NCBI RefSeq assembly: GCF_024713975.1
Contig: NC_091108.1
Coordinates: 11,267,001 to 11,331,000 of the forward strand
Reading direction: 5' to 3'
Source: Paralichthys olivaceus
Taxonomy: Eukaryota; Chordata; Actinopteri; Pleuronectiformes; Paralichthyidae
DNA length: 64,000 nt
The notes under the pieces were generated by a model. That model was not told the DNA's origin. It worked only from the letters and a program-made list of their open reading frames with translations, and did no database searches. A program made the translations under genes and the position numbers. Below, piece after piece: positions 24,740 to 37,000 of this stretch. The first letter of the stretch is position 1. Every line of letters begins with the position of its first letter.

Positions 24740-26218
24740 TTAAAATGTTGTTTTGCTTGTTTGTTTATAGGCCTATCTGTGGATATGTGTGTATGTGCGC
24801 ATTTATGTATTTTCTACTACTCTGTGAAAATATAAATAACTACCTTGGCGCTGTGTGCAGTGTAATCTGCTCCCAGCAGGCTGGATTCCCACTGTGAGAA
24901 AGACAGTATATTGTTCCTGCAGCACCACAGATAACAACTCATTAGCATACTGAATCATTTGGCTGCAAGAGCCACTCTGCCACCCATCTGCACTGAGCTG
25001 ATAAACACACACACACGCCAGCTCACACACACACACACACATACAGATCTATGCAGAGCACACACATACACCCACAAACATGTACACACACACGAGCACA
25101 GGCCTCCTCTCAGTCCCTCATATACACTCCCTGTATCCCTCTCTTTTTTTGTGAGTCTGTGTCTTTTTGAGAGTCGGGAACACTGAAGCAGGTAAATGTT
25201 TGGCAGGCATTAACCTGGAGAGGCCCTCAGAGGAGTCCCAGCACAGCCAGAGCCGAGCACAGGAGAGGTCTCCAAACACCTGGATGTCTCTGATGCTCTC
25301 TGGAAGAAATTATAGTCTTTTTTAGCAACATGCAAAAAGCTGATGCAGTTGTGGTACTGGTGGAGAAGTCTGCTGTGTAAAAGTAAAGGAAGTAGACTTG
25401 AGAAAAATGTGGCGCTAATTTCCTATTAATGATCACTATACGGCCCAAACATAACTTTTGGATTGCGTAAGTGAATCGCTTGCCGGGGCGGCTGGAGTTG
25501 CGATCAGTACGGTGGTTCCACAGTGTGTGTACAGACACAACAGTGTGCGGGCTGTCAAAACCACTTTCACAATGGCAGGATATCCTGCAGGTCACAGAGC
25601 CACGGTAACCTCCAAGGGAAGTTGTCACTTGTTGGTAGGAAGTGAGGATTCCAGCGTCTAGTGGGGGAGTTTCATAAGGAGACATGTGGTTTTAACTATA
25701 CACTGTTCAGATATGGTGGGAAACAGCTGTGTGGTATATGCCATCAACTTCCTCTAAGTCAATTAGGTTTTGAAGGGATGAAAAATATTATTTAATGAAG
25801 GAATGTTCTTAATGATGCAATGAACTTAGCTGGACTTAATTGAACCACACCAAACTGATATGAATTTATTTTAATTGAATGCAACTCAAATAAACTCAAA
25901 TGAACTGAACTGAGTCAAGAAGAGCCACAACTTGCTTGAGTGAGATCAAATACAAGGCTTTTCCTCTTTGTTTTATTCAAGGGTTTTTGTATAAAATTCA
26001 TCGCTTTGACATTGGATATATTTATTGATACAGCTATCTTACAACAAATATGTCATTAACAAACGTACAATGTCCCTTTACTGCAAGTCGTAAAATACCA
26101 TAGTTACCAAAGGTACCAATAGAGGCTACTATTAAGTCCTGCTGAAAAAAGCAGAATAACGAGCAACGCACTTTCCTCTGAAAACTGCTGGTGTCATTAT
26201 GATATTAACACTGTGTGT

Positions 26219-26269
<51 letters not shown>

Positions 26270-27425
26270 CGTGCGTGTGTGTATGTGTGCGAACCTCTGC
26301 CTGTATGCGTGTATGTGATATGCGGCAATGAAGGGATTTTGTCTGTGTACCTTACTAAACTACAACTGCATTACAGTTAAAAGAGAAAAAAAACACTGAA
26401 AGAGACATTCATATCAAAAGGTCTGCATGGGTCATCTCATGATTTCATTCAACCCATAGTTTGTACACTTTAAGAAACACACTGCATGTCTTGTACCTCC
26501 ACAGCAATTTCAAATAGTTAGAGCCACTTGTTCCAGGCAGAGAAATAGTTTACCTGTCTTTTGCTGTATTCGGTGTAAATTTTTATCACCACCTTAAAGT
26601 GTTAAAATAATTAAAATGGTACCACATTTGATGTACTAGGTTCAGTTGCTTGTTTTACATTTCCGACACTTTCTCTCATTTATCCCCATTTCCTGTCTCC
26701 TAAAAGACTGTTTTGCTATTAAACCCATTGACAAACACACTACGGTACATCTTCAACCACATGACTTGAACTAGAGTCACTGTTATTACATTGTGCCGTG
26801 GAAATATAATGCTATTTACAACATATGCAACTGCATGGATAGTCCGGTCCATTCGGTTACGGCCTGCAACCGAGGCAAACTCACTTTTGTGTCATTGCTC
26901 TAACACATTAAATTTGTTGGGTGTGAATCTGGGCTTATTCAGTTACACTTTAGATCCATTTATTTGCAGCAATCTGTAAGCATGTTGGCTCTATTCTACC
27001 CGCATCAAAATGTAATCGATATCACATTACACATCAAAAGTCTTTGTTTGGTTTTGTTTTGTTTGCTCATTCTTTCTTTCTTTTTGTGTGTGTGTGTGTG
27101 TGTGTTTTTGTTTTTTAGATAATCCAGTATTTGGACTTTCAAAACATAGAAAGTCATAAGCCACAGTCCAGTTAAATACATAAGACATGCAGAATTTACA
27201 AGTCTGTAGTTGGATCTAATTCAATCACAATCGAACCAAGATATTGATCAGTGCTACCTCAGGTTTACTGTGCTAATGGTCTATTTTGGACGCCTCGCTC
27301 GATTCTCCTTCCTACACTGACAACTCAAAGCTAACAGGTCCTGAGCATATCCATGTCTTTTTTAGATTCTCTCATTGTTGTCTTTCAGTCTCAGGTGTTG
27401 TGTCCATGGTGTGTTGGCATCAGCA
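22980..27425. other. otol1 3' UTR, intergenic, and tal1 3' UTR
   Basis: No coding exon was recognised in this 4.4-kb stretch. It opens with the otol1 3' UTR (AATAAA at 23226). (GT)/(CA) tracts lie at about 24700-24731, 25003-25090, 26213-26285 and 27086-27104. A TTTATT near 26020, a minus-strand AATAAA, could end the tal1 transcript. A 152-codon reverse frame at 25227-25685 has no homology features I can recognise. Confidence 0.5.
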
Positions 27426-29868
27426 TCATCGGCGGCTGGAGCCATCCAACGGGCGTCCATTGCGCCTCAGATCCCTGGCAGTTAGATGCAGCGCAGTCCC
27501 ACGAGAAGCTGTTAGAGTCCTTGGAGCTGGAGGTGAGTCCTGGTCCTCCATAAAGCTTTCAGGGCTGCCCTCGGCATCGCCGTCAGGCAGGCTCCCACAG
27601 CTGGAGCCTGGCGACATTGTGCCCAGGAGGTCGTCCCTGGCCAGGCCCACCACTGTGTCCTGATGTGGGCCACCCTGAGGACCCCCTTCATGGGCCCCAA
27701 CCAGCAGCCCTGTTTCCCCATCAGTTGTGCTGCCAACGTTCCTCCCTCCGTCCTGGTCCTCGAGGAGGTTGGAGAGGAAGCTGATATACTTCATGGCAAG
27801 CCGAAGGATCTCGTTTTTGCTCAGCTTCTTGTCTGGAGGGTGAGTGGGGATGAGTTTGCGAAGCTCCGCAAATGCCCCGTTCACGTTCTGCTGCCGCCAA
27901 CGTTCACGGCTGTTAGTAAAGATGCGGCGAACAATCTTTGGCTGGCCAGCTAGTGGAGGAAAAGAGACAGACATCAGGTAGGCGGTCAGGAAAAGAGGAA
28001 TCAGTGAAAGACATGACACAAACAACATGAAAGGCTGGGCTGAAACCGATCATGCACTCGGTAGAAGAATGAAGCAATTTATAAACGATAAAAATAAAAA
28101 AGTAGGAAGTAGCAGTGGGAGATGCACATATGTGTTGAGGAAAAAGGCTTGAAGTTTAATAATCCCAAAGAATAGTGTTACAAAATTGATTCTGTTTAAC
28201 CATGGATTTTTAGATGATGACACAGAACCTTGCAAAAATAAATAAGTGTTCCATAAATAAATATTGAGTGCCAAGTAATAATGCTAATGTGATCGAGGAG
28301 AAATATTTGATGTAGCATGTAATACCAGGGTGTCGGAGAGACAGTGTGCTCCCTCTTTCATATGCTATTTACTTTTTTATTTATTGAGGATTCTTTTTTT
28401 TTCTTTAAAAGAATAAACCTACTGCAGGTAGTCACATCCTTCCACCCCCGACAATGGTGTCTTCCAGGCTATTGTCGCCCTTGGAACACACCCAGTCTAT
28501 CTTAATCCTTCAGCCCACTCTGCAGTAAAACCTTGGCATGGAGGCAGCAGCACCCCCATCCTCCACCTCTGCATAAGGCAGTGAGTGGGCAGTGGTGGAA
28601 AAGGATGTTTCGAATGAAATAAACCCCCAATCTGGCTGAATAGATTTCACTTTAATGCCGTGCAGGTATAGTGTTATTTGACATTCATGTTATCCTCATC
28701 CATTTACACCATGAGTTATGATGCATTTATTCCTCTTGGGTTAGACACTTAAGATGAGTGTTCTTTTTGCAACACATCTTCTGCAACACTCAGATTACAG
28801 TATAGATCCATGTCAGTGGACGAATGACAATGGAGATGAGGAGTGGACATTTAGGGGACTAAATTGGCAGAAGGAGGACACAGCAGAAGTGCGTCTTACC
28901 ATACTTATAAAGATCTAAAATGCGCCTACCCTCGTCGAGTTCAACCTCATAAGGCGCCGGGCGGCGCTTTACCCTGTTGCTGGGGTACATGCTGTACTGA
29001 TCCGACTCCCCTCCGAGACTACAGCGACAGAAAGCAGACAAAAGGTGCACAAGTGTATGAGAAAAACATGAAATCGAGTATTCATCATTTCATTTGTGGC
29101 ATATACTAAGAACACTCCTTGCACCAGGAATACACACACACATACAAACACACACAGGCCAATTCTCCCTGTTACACATCCACATATGTTTGTTTACAAC
29201 ATAATACAAACTCAACAAGCATCTATTTCCTGGAGTCTGTTCAGGGCAGCATCCAACAGACCTCAAAGTTTCTATTGATACCACCTATGATCAATTGAAA
29301 CGTGCATTCATGAAACTCTCAGATTTTTCTTTTTTTCTCTCTCTCTCCACCTTTACCTGTTGATGGCGGCGAGAGGCTGCGCCAGGTTGTAGAGCATCGC
29401 CCGAGCCGGGACAGGAAACGCGTTTGGACTCAGTTGGACCATTCGAGCGTCGTCTCGGTGCGGCGGCGGCAGCGGCAGCGGTGGAGGTCTGCGAAGTTCC
29501 GTGATCGGCACCAAATGGCTCTCAGTCCTCTGCTCCACCGCTTTTATAGCGTCCCTCCTGGAGAGCTCGATCACCGGCACTTCCTTTTTCAGGTCAAGGG
29601 CGTTGTGAGAGGCAGTTTCCTTGGCAACGCCATTGATGATGATGCTGATGCTGGTCCCGTTGCGCGAGTTCTGCAGAGGAACGTCATCTGTCTCCTCTAC
29701 CCCCTTGAAGCCTCCTCCCCTCGACTCCCCCGCCTCCCCTCTCCTCGGCTCCTCGTCCTCCTTGCATCCGTTCTGTCTGGAGATAATGGAGGAGTCCTCT
29801 CGTTTTCCAGGACCGGACTCTGCGTTGGGACTTCCAGGACACAGCTCCGGCTGCCGTTTTTCCATCAT
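27426..29868 (-). CDS. tal1: TAL1/SCL basic helix-loop-helix transcription factor
   Basis: Master regulator of blood and endothelial development; it pairs with E-proteins on E-boxes and joins GATA1, LMO2 and LDB1. Three coding exons on the minus strand: 29357-29868, 28930-29018 and 27426-27949, totalling 1125 nt and 374 residues. The N-terminal exon holds [46 protein letters not shown] and AAIN. The second encodes [20 protein letters not shown]. The third opens with the bHLH: basic region [15 protein letters not shown], helix 1 [18 protein letters not shown], then [17 protein letters not shown] (about 208-262). The tail keeps [26 protein letters not shown]. These N-terminal blocks separate it from LYL1 and TAL2. 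At 374 residues it is longer than human TAL1 (331), mostly through the tail and N-terminus. Human neighbours STIL and PDZK1IP1 are absent here. Confidence 0.95.
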
Positions 29869-31192
29869 TGTCGCTCGCTCAAGTCCTCTACTCCTGAGTG
29901 AGATTTTCATCGATTAATTTACATCCCAAGACATTATTTCTTACAATGTCAATATACCACATAACCATGCATATGCTTTCCATATCAGACTAACGTAGAT
30001 CAAGAGTATATTACAACTGCAGTCAAATTCAGGAGTAAATATTTACGATATGAATTAGCATTGATTAGCATTATTACTTTTTTAATCAAATGCAGACTTT
30101 ATATTTCAAAAATGGGCAGTGTATAAAATACAGTTCACTGGATATTATTTACAATCTTTTTTTATTATGTTTTAAAATTCATTCATTTTGTTCTATATAT
30201 ATCTAAAACATGTAAACTGCATTATATACATGTTTCCAGTAGTGATACCTCTTATATGCCATGAAAACTAAATTAAATAAATGTAAAATAATTTTGTTGA
30301 AGGTTTGAGAGCTTTTGTAAAAGTTAAACTTGCTAGGTTAGAACAACTTACTCTACAATTATTAATTTCCCCCAGTGACAATTTCTTCTAATAAATATGA
30401 AGGTATATATCTACAGATATTTAACTTGTCCTTCATAGTTTTATCTTGTGGTTTCTGCTTGGTTCTTTTTCTATGAATCTCTTATCTACACTTGGCCTTC
30501 ACACCAGTTTATAGTGACAGTTTATACCGTTAACTAACGTTTGAGCTTCACATGAATTTACCCTCTATAATTTTACAAAGCGAATTTCAGCTGTGTTTTT
30601 ATTTGGAGGTGAAATTCGTACTCTTATAGAGGTTATGGCTGGAGCTTGCTAATAGGCAATCCTAAAATAAATAAATAAAATTCCTTCCGTTTTTCCTGCC
30701 TGCAATGAAATCCACATTAAGCTTGAAAAAAAAACCACACTCGGATCTGGCCATTTTCATTCAGTTATTAGAGATGGTCGTGTCCTTTTCCTTTAATCGT
30801 GGTGAAGGCCATGGAGCTGTTGTTTTTTAAGCTGAACATCAAAGGCAAGACACACTGAATATGCGCTACATCGGCGAAGTGTTTCCATTGGTTATTAATT
30901 AGATTAAAAAATCCTCACAACACTACTCCTTTATACACCGACAGCAGAACGAAATTCTATAAAACGCACTTTTATTTCTGGGAATTCTCCATAGGCCTAG
31001 CATCCGTTATTACATCCCGTACAGTCTCAACCACCCGCGATCGGACAATGGCAGAAAAATATAGGCTAAATACTCCGAACGTGACACCAATAAAATGGAA
31101 ACGATCGCAATCCAATTACAGCCCTTTGGAACATCGAATGCGCCGATTTACATAAAGAGATGTATTCTTCTTATTTTATTTTTTAGCACTTA

Positions 31193-31297
31193 CCGTTCCA
31201 GCCGTGTTGTTGATGTTACTGTGTAAGTGGAGCCATTTTGTGAGTGGGTCATCCATGTCTGAGCTTTTTCTTTTTTTTCTGCTGCCAGTTGTGGAGC

Positions 31298-31377
<80 letters not shown>

Positions 31378-31435
31378 TGTGTGTGTAGCTGAGTTATTTC
31401 TCGCCGCATCCAGTGCGCTCCCTCAGTATGGGGAG
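31193..31435 (-). promoter_or_regulatory. tal1: Candidate tal1 5' non-coding exon
   Basis: On the minus strand a strong donor (AACG|GTAAGTG) occurs at 31192/31193, 1.3 kb upstream of the tal1 start codon. No open frame with family signatures ends there, so it is best read as the donor of a 5' UTR exon. The upstream edge is not defined by sequence; I set it about 30 bp downstream of the GATA pair. A long GT/CA tract (31301-31385) would then lie inside the untranslated exon. Confidence 0.45.
31301..31385. repeat. (GT)n microsatellite
   Basis: GT tract interrupted once by GCGCAT and once by GAGT. It lies in the candidate 5' UTR exon of tal1 and generates several spurious poly-Val/Cys reading frames. 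Confidence 0.95.
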
Positions 31436-31464
31436 CGGAACACAGGCCGCAATGTGGCCGAGTG

Positions 31465-31503
31465 AGATAAGCGCACGGCAGCGGCCTCTTCATTCCCGAT
31501 AAG
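31465..31503 (-). promoter_or_regulatory. Paired GATA sites upstream of tal1
   Basis: Two motifs, AGATAAG at 31465-31471 and CGATAAG at 31497-31503, lie 32 bp apart just upstream of the candidate 5' exon of tal1, written here on the + strand. From memory, the mammalian SCL/TAL1 promoter 1a has two functional GATA sites with about this spacing, at roughly -33 and -65. The match in motif, spacing and position relative to a non-coding first exon suggests a conserved haematopoietic promoter. Confidence 0.5.
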
Positions 31504-33393
31504 CCCCTAAACCCATTATTTATGAAATGATTCATTATTATTTGGCTGTCGTGGGCTATACAGGCTTGTGGAGGGCAAAGCATTTTAAAAAAAGCAAACA
31601 GGCACAGAGCAACGGCCTGTAACAACGTGAGGTATAGTAGCGTATACTGTAGCTATAGATGAGGTGTTTTAATTCTTCTATTTTTGATGAAAGAAACAAA
31701 AGGGCAGGTGAAGCTTTTGACCTTTTGGTATTTTCAACAAAAAGGGCCCTTTTTTTTGGCAAAGATCATTTATGATGACACAACTGATGACTTCATAGTG
31801 TATTTTACATTATCTTATTTTTTATTTATCACTTATTTCATCATGATAAAAAAAAGAGTTAATCCCTTAATTCATATGAATTTCTGCGCCTTGAGGCTAA
31901 ATGTGCCACTGATACCAACGATTACAAAGTACAGGGGTCTAATTATAGTGTCACGTTAATTGAATGGACATTAATTCTTCTTAAATAGATAAATAAATAT
32001 AAGGAAATAAATAAATGCTTGTCATTGTTTGCGTCGGGGGGCTTCGCTCGGCGGTTCCCCGGGGTCCATGAGGGGAGTCGTGGCTGGAGGAGATAAAAGC
32101 GCATCGGCTTCTGCGCCATCAGATAAAACGGCAGCAACATCAACGGTGACACGATATCAGAGCACATCCAGAACGGCCTAAATGGCGGTAGGTACACCCT
32201 AACAACGGATTTCCCACGCAGACATCGTTTCTTCATTGCAGATAAATACATTTGCAGCTTTTTAATAATCAAAACTGTAGTTTGCATTAAAAACCAAATT
32301 TCACCAATTCAGTCGTGACAATGCGAACCATAGATGGATAGAATAGATAAAACGCACCTTTTAAAGCTAAATAAGCACCGATCCCTACAATTAGTCACGA
32401 CCTTTAAACGGCAGTCACGACCATCATCCTATATCCGGTCCTTAACAACAGCATCCCTTGCACGACTTTCAACATCCTGCTTCGTAATCTCTCCACTGAA
32501 TATAATGATTTGAAATAAGTCCATTCAAGGTCTAATTGGCCTCCAGGTGGAATGGGTAATTTAAGGAAAACATCTTGCACAATTGGAAATAGTTTTAATA
32601 TTCAAAATATGTCCATGGCAATGTGTGATGATATGTGATCATTTCTGTGACATTAATGTACACGATTAACCACCAAAATGCTTTGCATAATAATAAAACC
32701 CCACATTTGATAAAATAAAACATTTTTATTTTGAAGCAAACCAATATCAATTTCATAAAGCAATCCGTGACAGCACAAATGAAATGAAATGACCATGCAG
32801 GACCCCAGGGGAAATACAATCTATAATCTAATAAGGTATAATTAAATACATTTCTGGCCAATATTCAATTTCTGGCTCATCCTGACACATGGCAATCATA
32901 TGAAAAACAAGCTTAACAGGAACAAACAAAAACTTGTGACATGTGACAGAATGTGGTTGTAAAATGTCAAATTATGTTAGAAAGAGCAAAATGAATCACA
33001 AGAAAGGAAAAGTGCCGTTTGCATATATTCCTATCTGACGATAAAAACAAAACCTATACACAGACACAAATTGTGCTGTGTTTAAATCAGTATTTCTATT
33101 TTGGAATATAGACTCACAGTATATAATATGAACTCATTAGTGTAGTTTTTGCTACAACAGGCTTTGTTTGGTTTTTGCATTTGAATATTTTATTGATTTG
33201 CAACGGTAATGCAAGTCCAGCGTCATATTGTTTGACGCAGGTTTGCACTAATGGGTAATCAACCTCTGACCCTGTGTGAAATTGCACTGAGATACACATT
33301 ACATTTACCTAGAGTCCATCAGCAGTTTGCAGTGTTAAATTATAAACTGAGGCCCCAGGAGAAATTGTTCTGTGCCAGCGTCTGTCTTCTCAG
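31504..33393. other. Intergenic between tal1 promoter and KIAA1614-like 3' end
   Basis: No exon was recognised. A small GC-rich patch occurs at 32030-32130. A TTTATT at 33188-33193, a minus-strand AATAAA about 200 bp past the KIAA1614-like stop, is a good candidate poly(A) signal for that gene. Confidence 0.5.
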
Positions 33394-33977
33394 TCAGCGC
33401 TGGTTGCGTCGTGCTGGCATTATCCGGAGGGATGCGGTGCTTTCCCTAGTCATGAGCCGTGTCACCTGGTCCAGAGTGAGTCCAGCCACAGCCTCTCCAT
33501 TCACCTGCAGAATTTCATCGCCGATGCCGAGGAGGCCCACATAGGTGCCTTCGCCTCCACCATCACCCACTTTCTCTACATAAACACCTGGAAGAGGAAG
33601 TCAAGAGAAGGGGAAGGGGAGAAAATTTGAATTTAGCAAGATGAGAAAAGCAGGTGCAGACCGGCACAGAAGACAGAGGATGACTTTGTGTTAGTGACCC
33701 ATGCAGCAGAAATACAAAACTTTCTGTATGAATAATATTTGTTTCTATCTGCGCAATTTCATCTAATGTAGTGCAATAATGTTATATTGCATATATTTGG
33801 TTTACATTGTGTATTAACATTTTTTACAATTCCTTGTGTTTGTATTGTATTTTTTATCTATTTATTACCCTTACTGAGTGTGTAATCAACTATTCTCTCT
33901 TTACTGCTGTAACACTGAACATTTCCCCATAGTGGGACTAATAAAGGATTATCTTGTCTGTCTTTTCTTATATATTA

Positions 33978-34055
<78 letters not shown>

Positions 34056-37000
34056 GCTATAATAGCTGTACCTAATGAAAAACCTTTTATTGCATTGAAC
34101 AAACATGAACTTAATTATGAGAATTTCTGCTAAATTGACCCTGAGTTTTGATACCGTAAGTTAAATGTATATAATAACAACTATAAGAAGCAAAAATTCT
34201 ACTTAAAGTTTGGCCTATAACATATTATTGTGATATTGTTGAAACTCATTAAAAACATTACCTGTGTCTGGTCGACCTTTGCCTCTGGAGATGACAAATC
34301 CAAAAGGACCATTTGGGGGTCTGACAAGCTCCAGGAGCAGGGTCCCATCAGGGAAAGCCTGGGTGACCCGGCCCACTGGACGCACTATTCTGGAGGGAAG
34401 TACGTCCTCAACGCTCAGGGCTCTGTGAAGCTCGAGCTGTGAGCTATCAGGGCTGTAGAAGCACAAATTCCCCACTTTTCATTATAATGAAGTAACACAA
34501 TGTGATGTGGTATAACACCACATATTTTGTCTTCCTGTTTATCTTTCTCTCCTCTTTATTTTCCTATCACACCTACCTGGGTGCCAGGCCGTATGGTATA
34601 TGCACCTCTCCCAGTATTGTTGAACGCTCTGTTCTCCTTTCTAAACTCTGCACTGAGGAAGCTTTGCGCAGTTGGGCCAGTGGCAGCACCTAGTGGCAAA
34701 TAAAAGGAACTGTAACAAATTGTGTAATATTTCATATTGGCAAAATGCACCACATCAACTTTTGGAACTTTAACGTTTCTGCTGTAACATCCCTATAAAA
34801 CAAACTAGACAACATCTGGGGCCACAAACACAAATAATGCTTATAGAGGCTGTGATTGGCAGGAATAGAAAGTTGTTTACATCTGTTTGCTGACTATTGC
34901 AGCTTCCAAGATGACAAGAGAATATAAAGGTCCAAAATTAAAAAACATGGCATGAAAAATTAATTCTTGCTCACTGTGTGCAAGGTCTGCAGAGAGGGTG
35001 TCCTCTGTATGCGGATGGTAGGCTGCGGTCGGCGTGTGGGGCTTGGGGAAGTGGAGCTGGCTCGGGGGATGGTGGGAATACTAAGCTGTTCCATGCTGTT
35101 GGAGCGTCGTCCTTTAACAAGTCTACCAACACTGTTCAGACCAATGGAGGAGAAGAAGCGACGCAGGAAGAGCTTTGGCCGCCCATCCAGTTTTCTGTAA
35201 AGAAACAATAGATGGTATGGACACAATTACAGAAAGAACTACAGAAATGTTTGTGATAATGGTTTCATCATACTGCTATTTTTTATAATATCCAGAAGAG
35301 GGCAGGGTTGGCCTGATATTCACATTACGTGTTCAACAGTATCATCCTAGGGACTGTGGGTCAGGGTTTTAATCTCCTAACCACTACCCCTGGCACGCTC
35401 AAGTCATTTTGGGAACAGCGTTGGTGGGGGCGAGGGAATTATGGTTTTAGCTATGACAGGAGCGTTGTTATCTTGGCTTACCTGGACCCATCAGAGTTTT
35501 CCTCCCATATGGCCTCGGCTTTCAGGTGTTCTGCTCTCAGCAGCTCAGCTCTCAGGTCCTCAGCCCGAGACATGGCCAGGCCTCTCAGAGCTGGTCGCCC
35601 ATCAGGACCAGAACTAGCGTCTCCACCTAAACCTGCAGGTAGAAATAGGATGTACTCAGTTGATGTGAAAGAATCATCCTGTTGTTTTCTGCTCTGTCCT
35701 GTTGTATTGTGTCTTATTTGATTTGACTTTTGCAGAAGGCAAAGTTCTACCTTCACTTTTACTGTCTCTATGGTATTTTAGCACTGCAAAAAACCTAAAT
35801 GCAGGAACAGAATATTTTTATGCTGTTGAATTACTATATTTAAGCACAAGTATCCCACTACTGCCTTTGCAGAATGGTAAATAAAATAAAATATATTATA
35901 AATCCATGATTCCATCCATCAAACAGCAGACATACAGGTCGTAAACTCTGTACACTATCTGCCACAGAGAACTGTTATCTTTTCATGGCTCTGTTAAACC
36001 ACAGTGACCACTCACCTGTTCCATCTGGAGTAACATCCCAGAGTTCAGCAGCAGGCATGTCTGGGTTAAGTCGGGCTGGGGAGTACCTCAGAGTGGAGGG
36101 TCGGATACAGGGCGCTGAGCTGCTCGATGCAGGTGCCCCTTGTGTTAAAGATACTGGGGACTCTCTTCTCGCGTCAGGAGAGTCCAGGAGGGTTGAATGC
36201 TGCGACCCGCCCTCTCCTGCCTGATTTGACATAATATGGAACTGGACTGTAGATTGACTAGCAGCAGAGCGATTCCTCGAGCTTGACTTCAGGGCTGACT
36301 TTATAGGTAGCGATGGGGCTGGCAATTCCCTGGGTCCACCGGATGCCCCCAGCAAACATGGCTCAAGAGTGATGGGGCTGCCAGGGGCGAATGAAACAGC
36401 CCTGCTCAAGTTGACCCTGTTCCTGGGATTTGAGTTACGCCGTTGAGCCCATGATGGACCGTAAGGGCCATTGCCAGACTCCAGCCGACTTTCTCCTTTC
36501 CTGCTCCTTCTCCTAAGTTTCCCAAATCCTGACGACTTCCACACCGTGCTACTCTCTTTATTTTCCCCCAGCACATAAGCTCCAGCAAAAGTGACAGTTA
36601 GAGGAGCTTTAGGACGAGTACTTGCCTCTGGCTTGTTTGGAGGCACCCAGCAAGGAACCGGTTTTCCCTGTGGGTCCTCTGGGTTGCCAAGCTGCTGTGG
36701 CTCAGTGTTCTGTGGGTCTGATGGTGATAAGACTGGCTGAGGTTCCCGGACCACAGATCCACAGGCCTCACATTTCTTCACTAGCACTATTATCTCTTTA
36801 ATCACTGTTGTGGTTTCACCGCTGATACTTACATCTTCTCGCGTCTGTGAGGGTGGCATGGAGACACTTCTGTGGCTTCTGCTCTTCTCTGAACCACTAC
36901 TGCTAGAATCTGTATTGCTTTCTTTACTCTTGGACTTAGGGACCCCGGTCCTGCCACGCTGTCGGACTCTATCCAAGTACCGAGACTCTGCCTCTTTCTC

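Noticed and set aside
25227-25685. 152-codon minus-strand ORF in the otol1-tal1 interval
   Set aside because: No domain, biased or conserved pattern, no acceptable splice context and no family I recognise; treated as chance.
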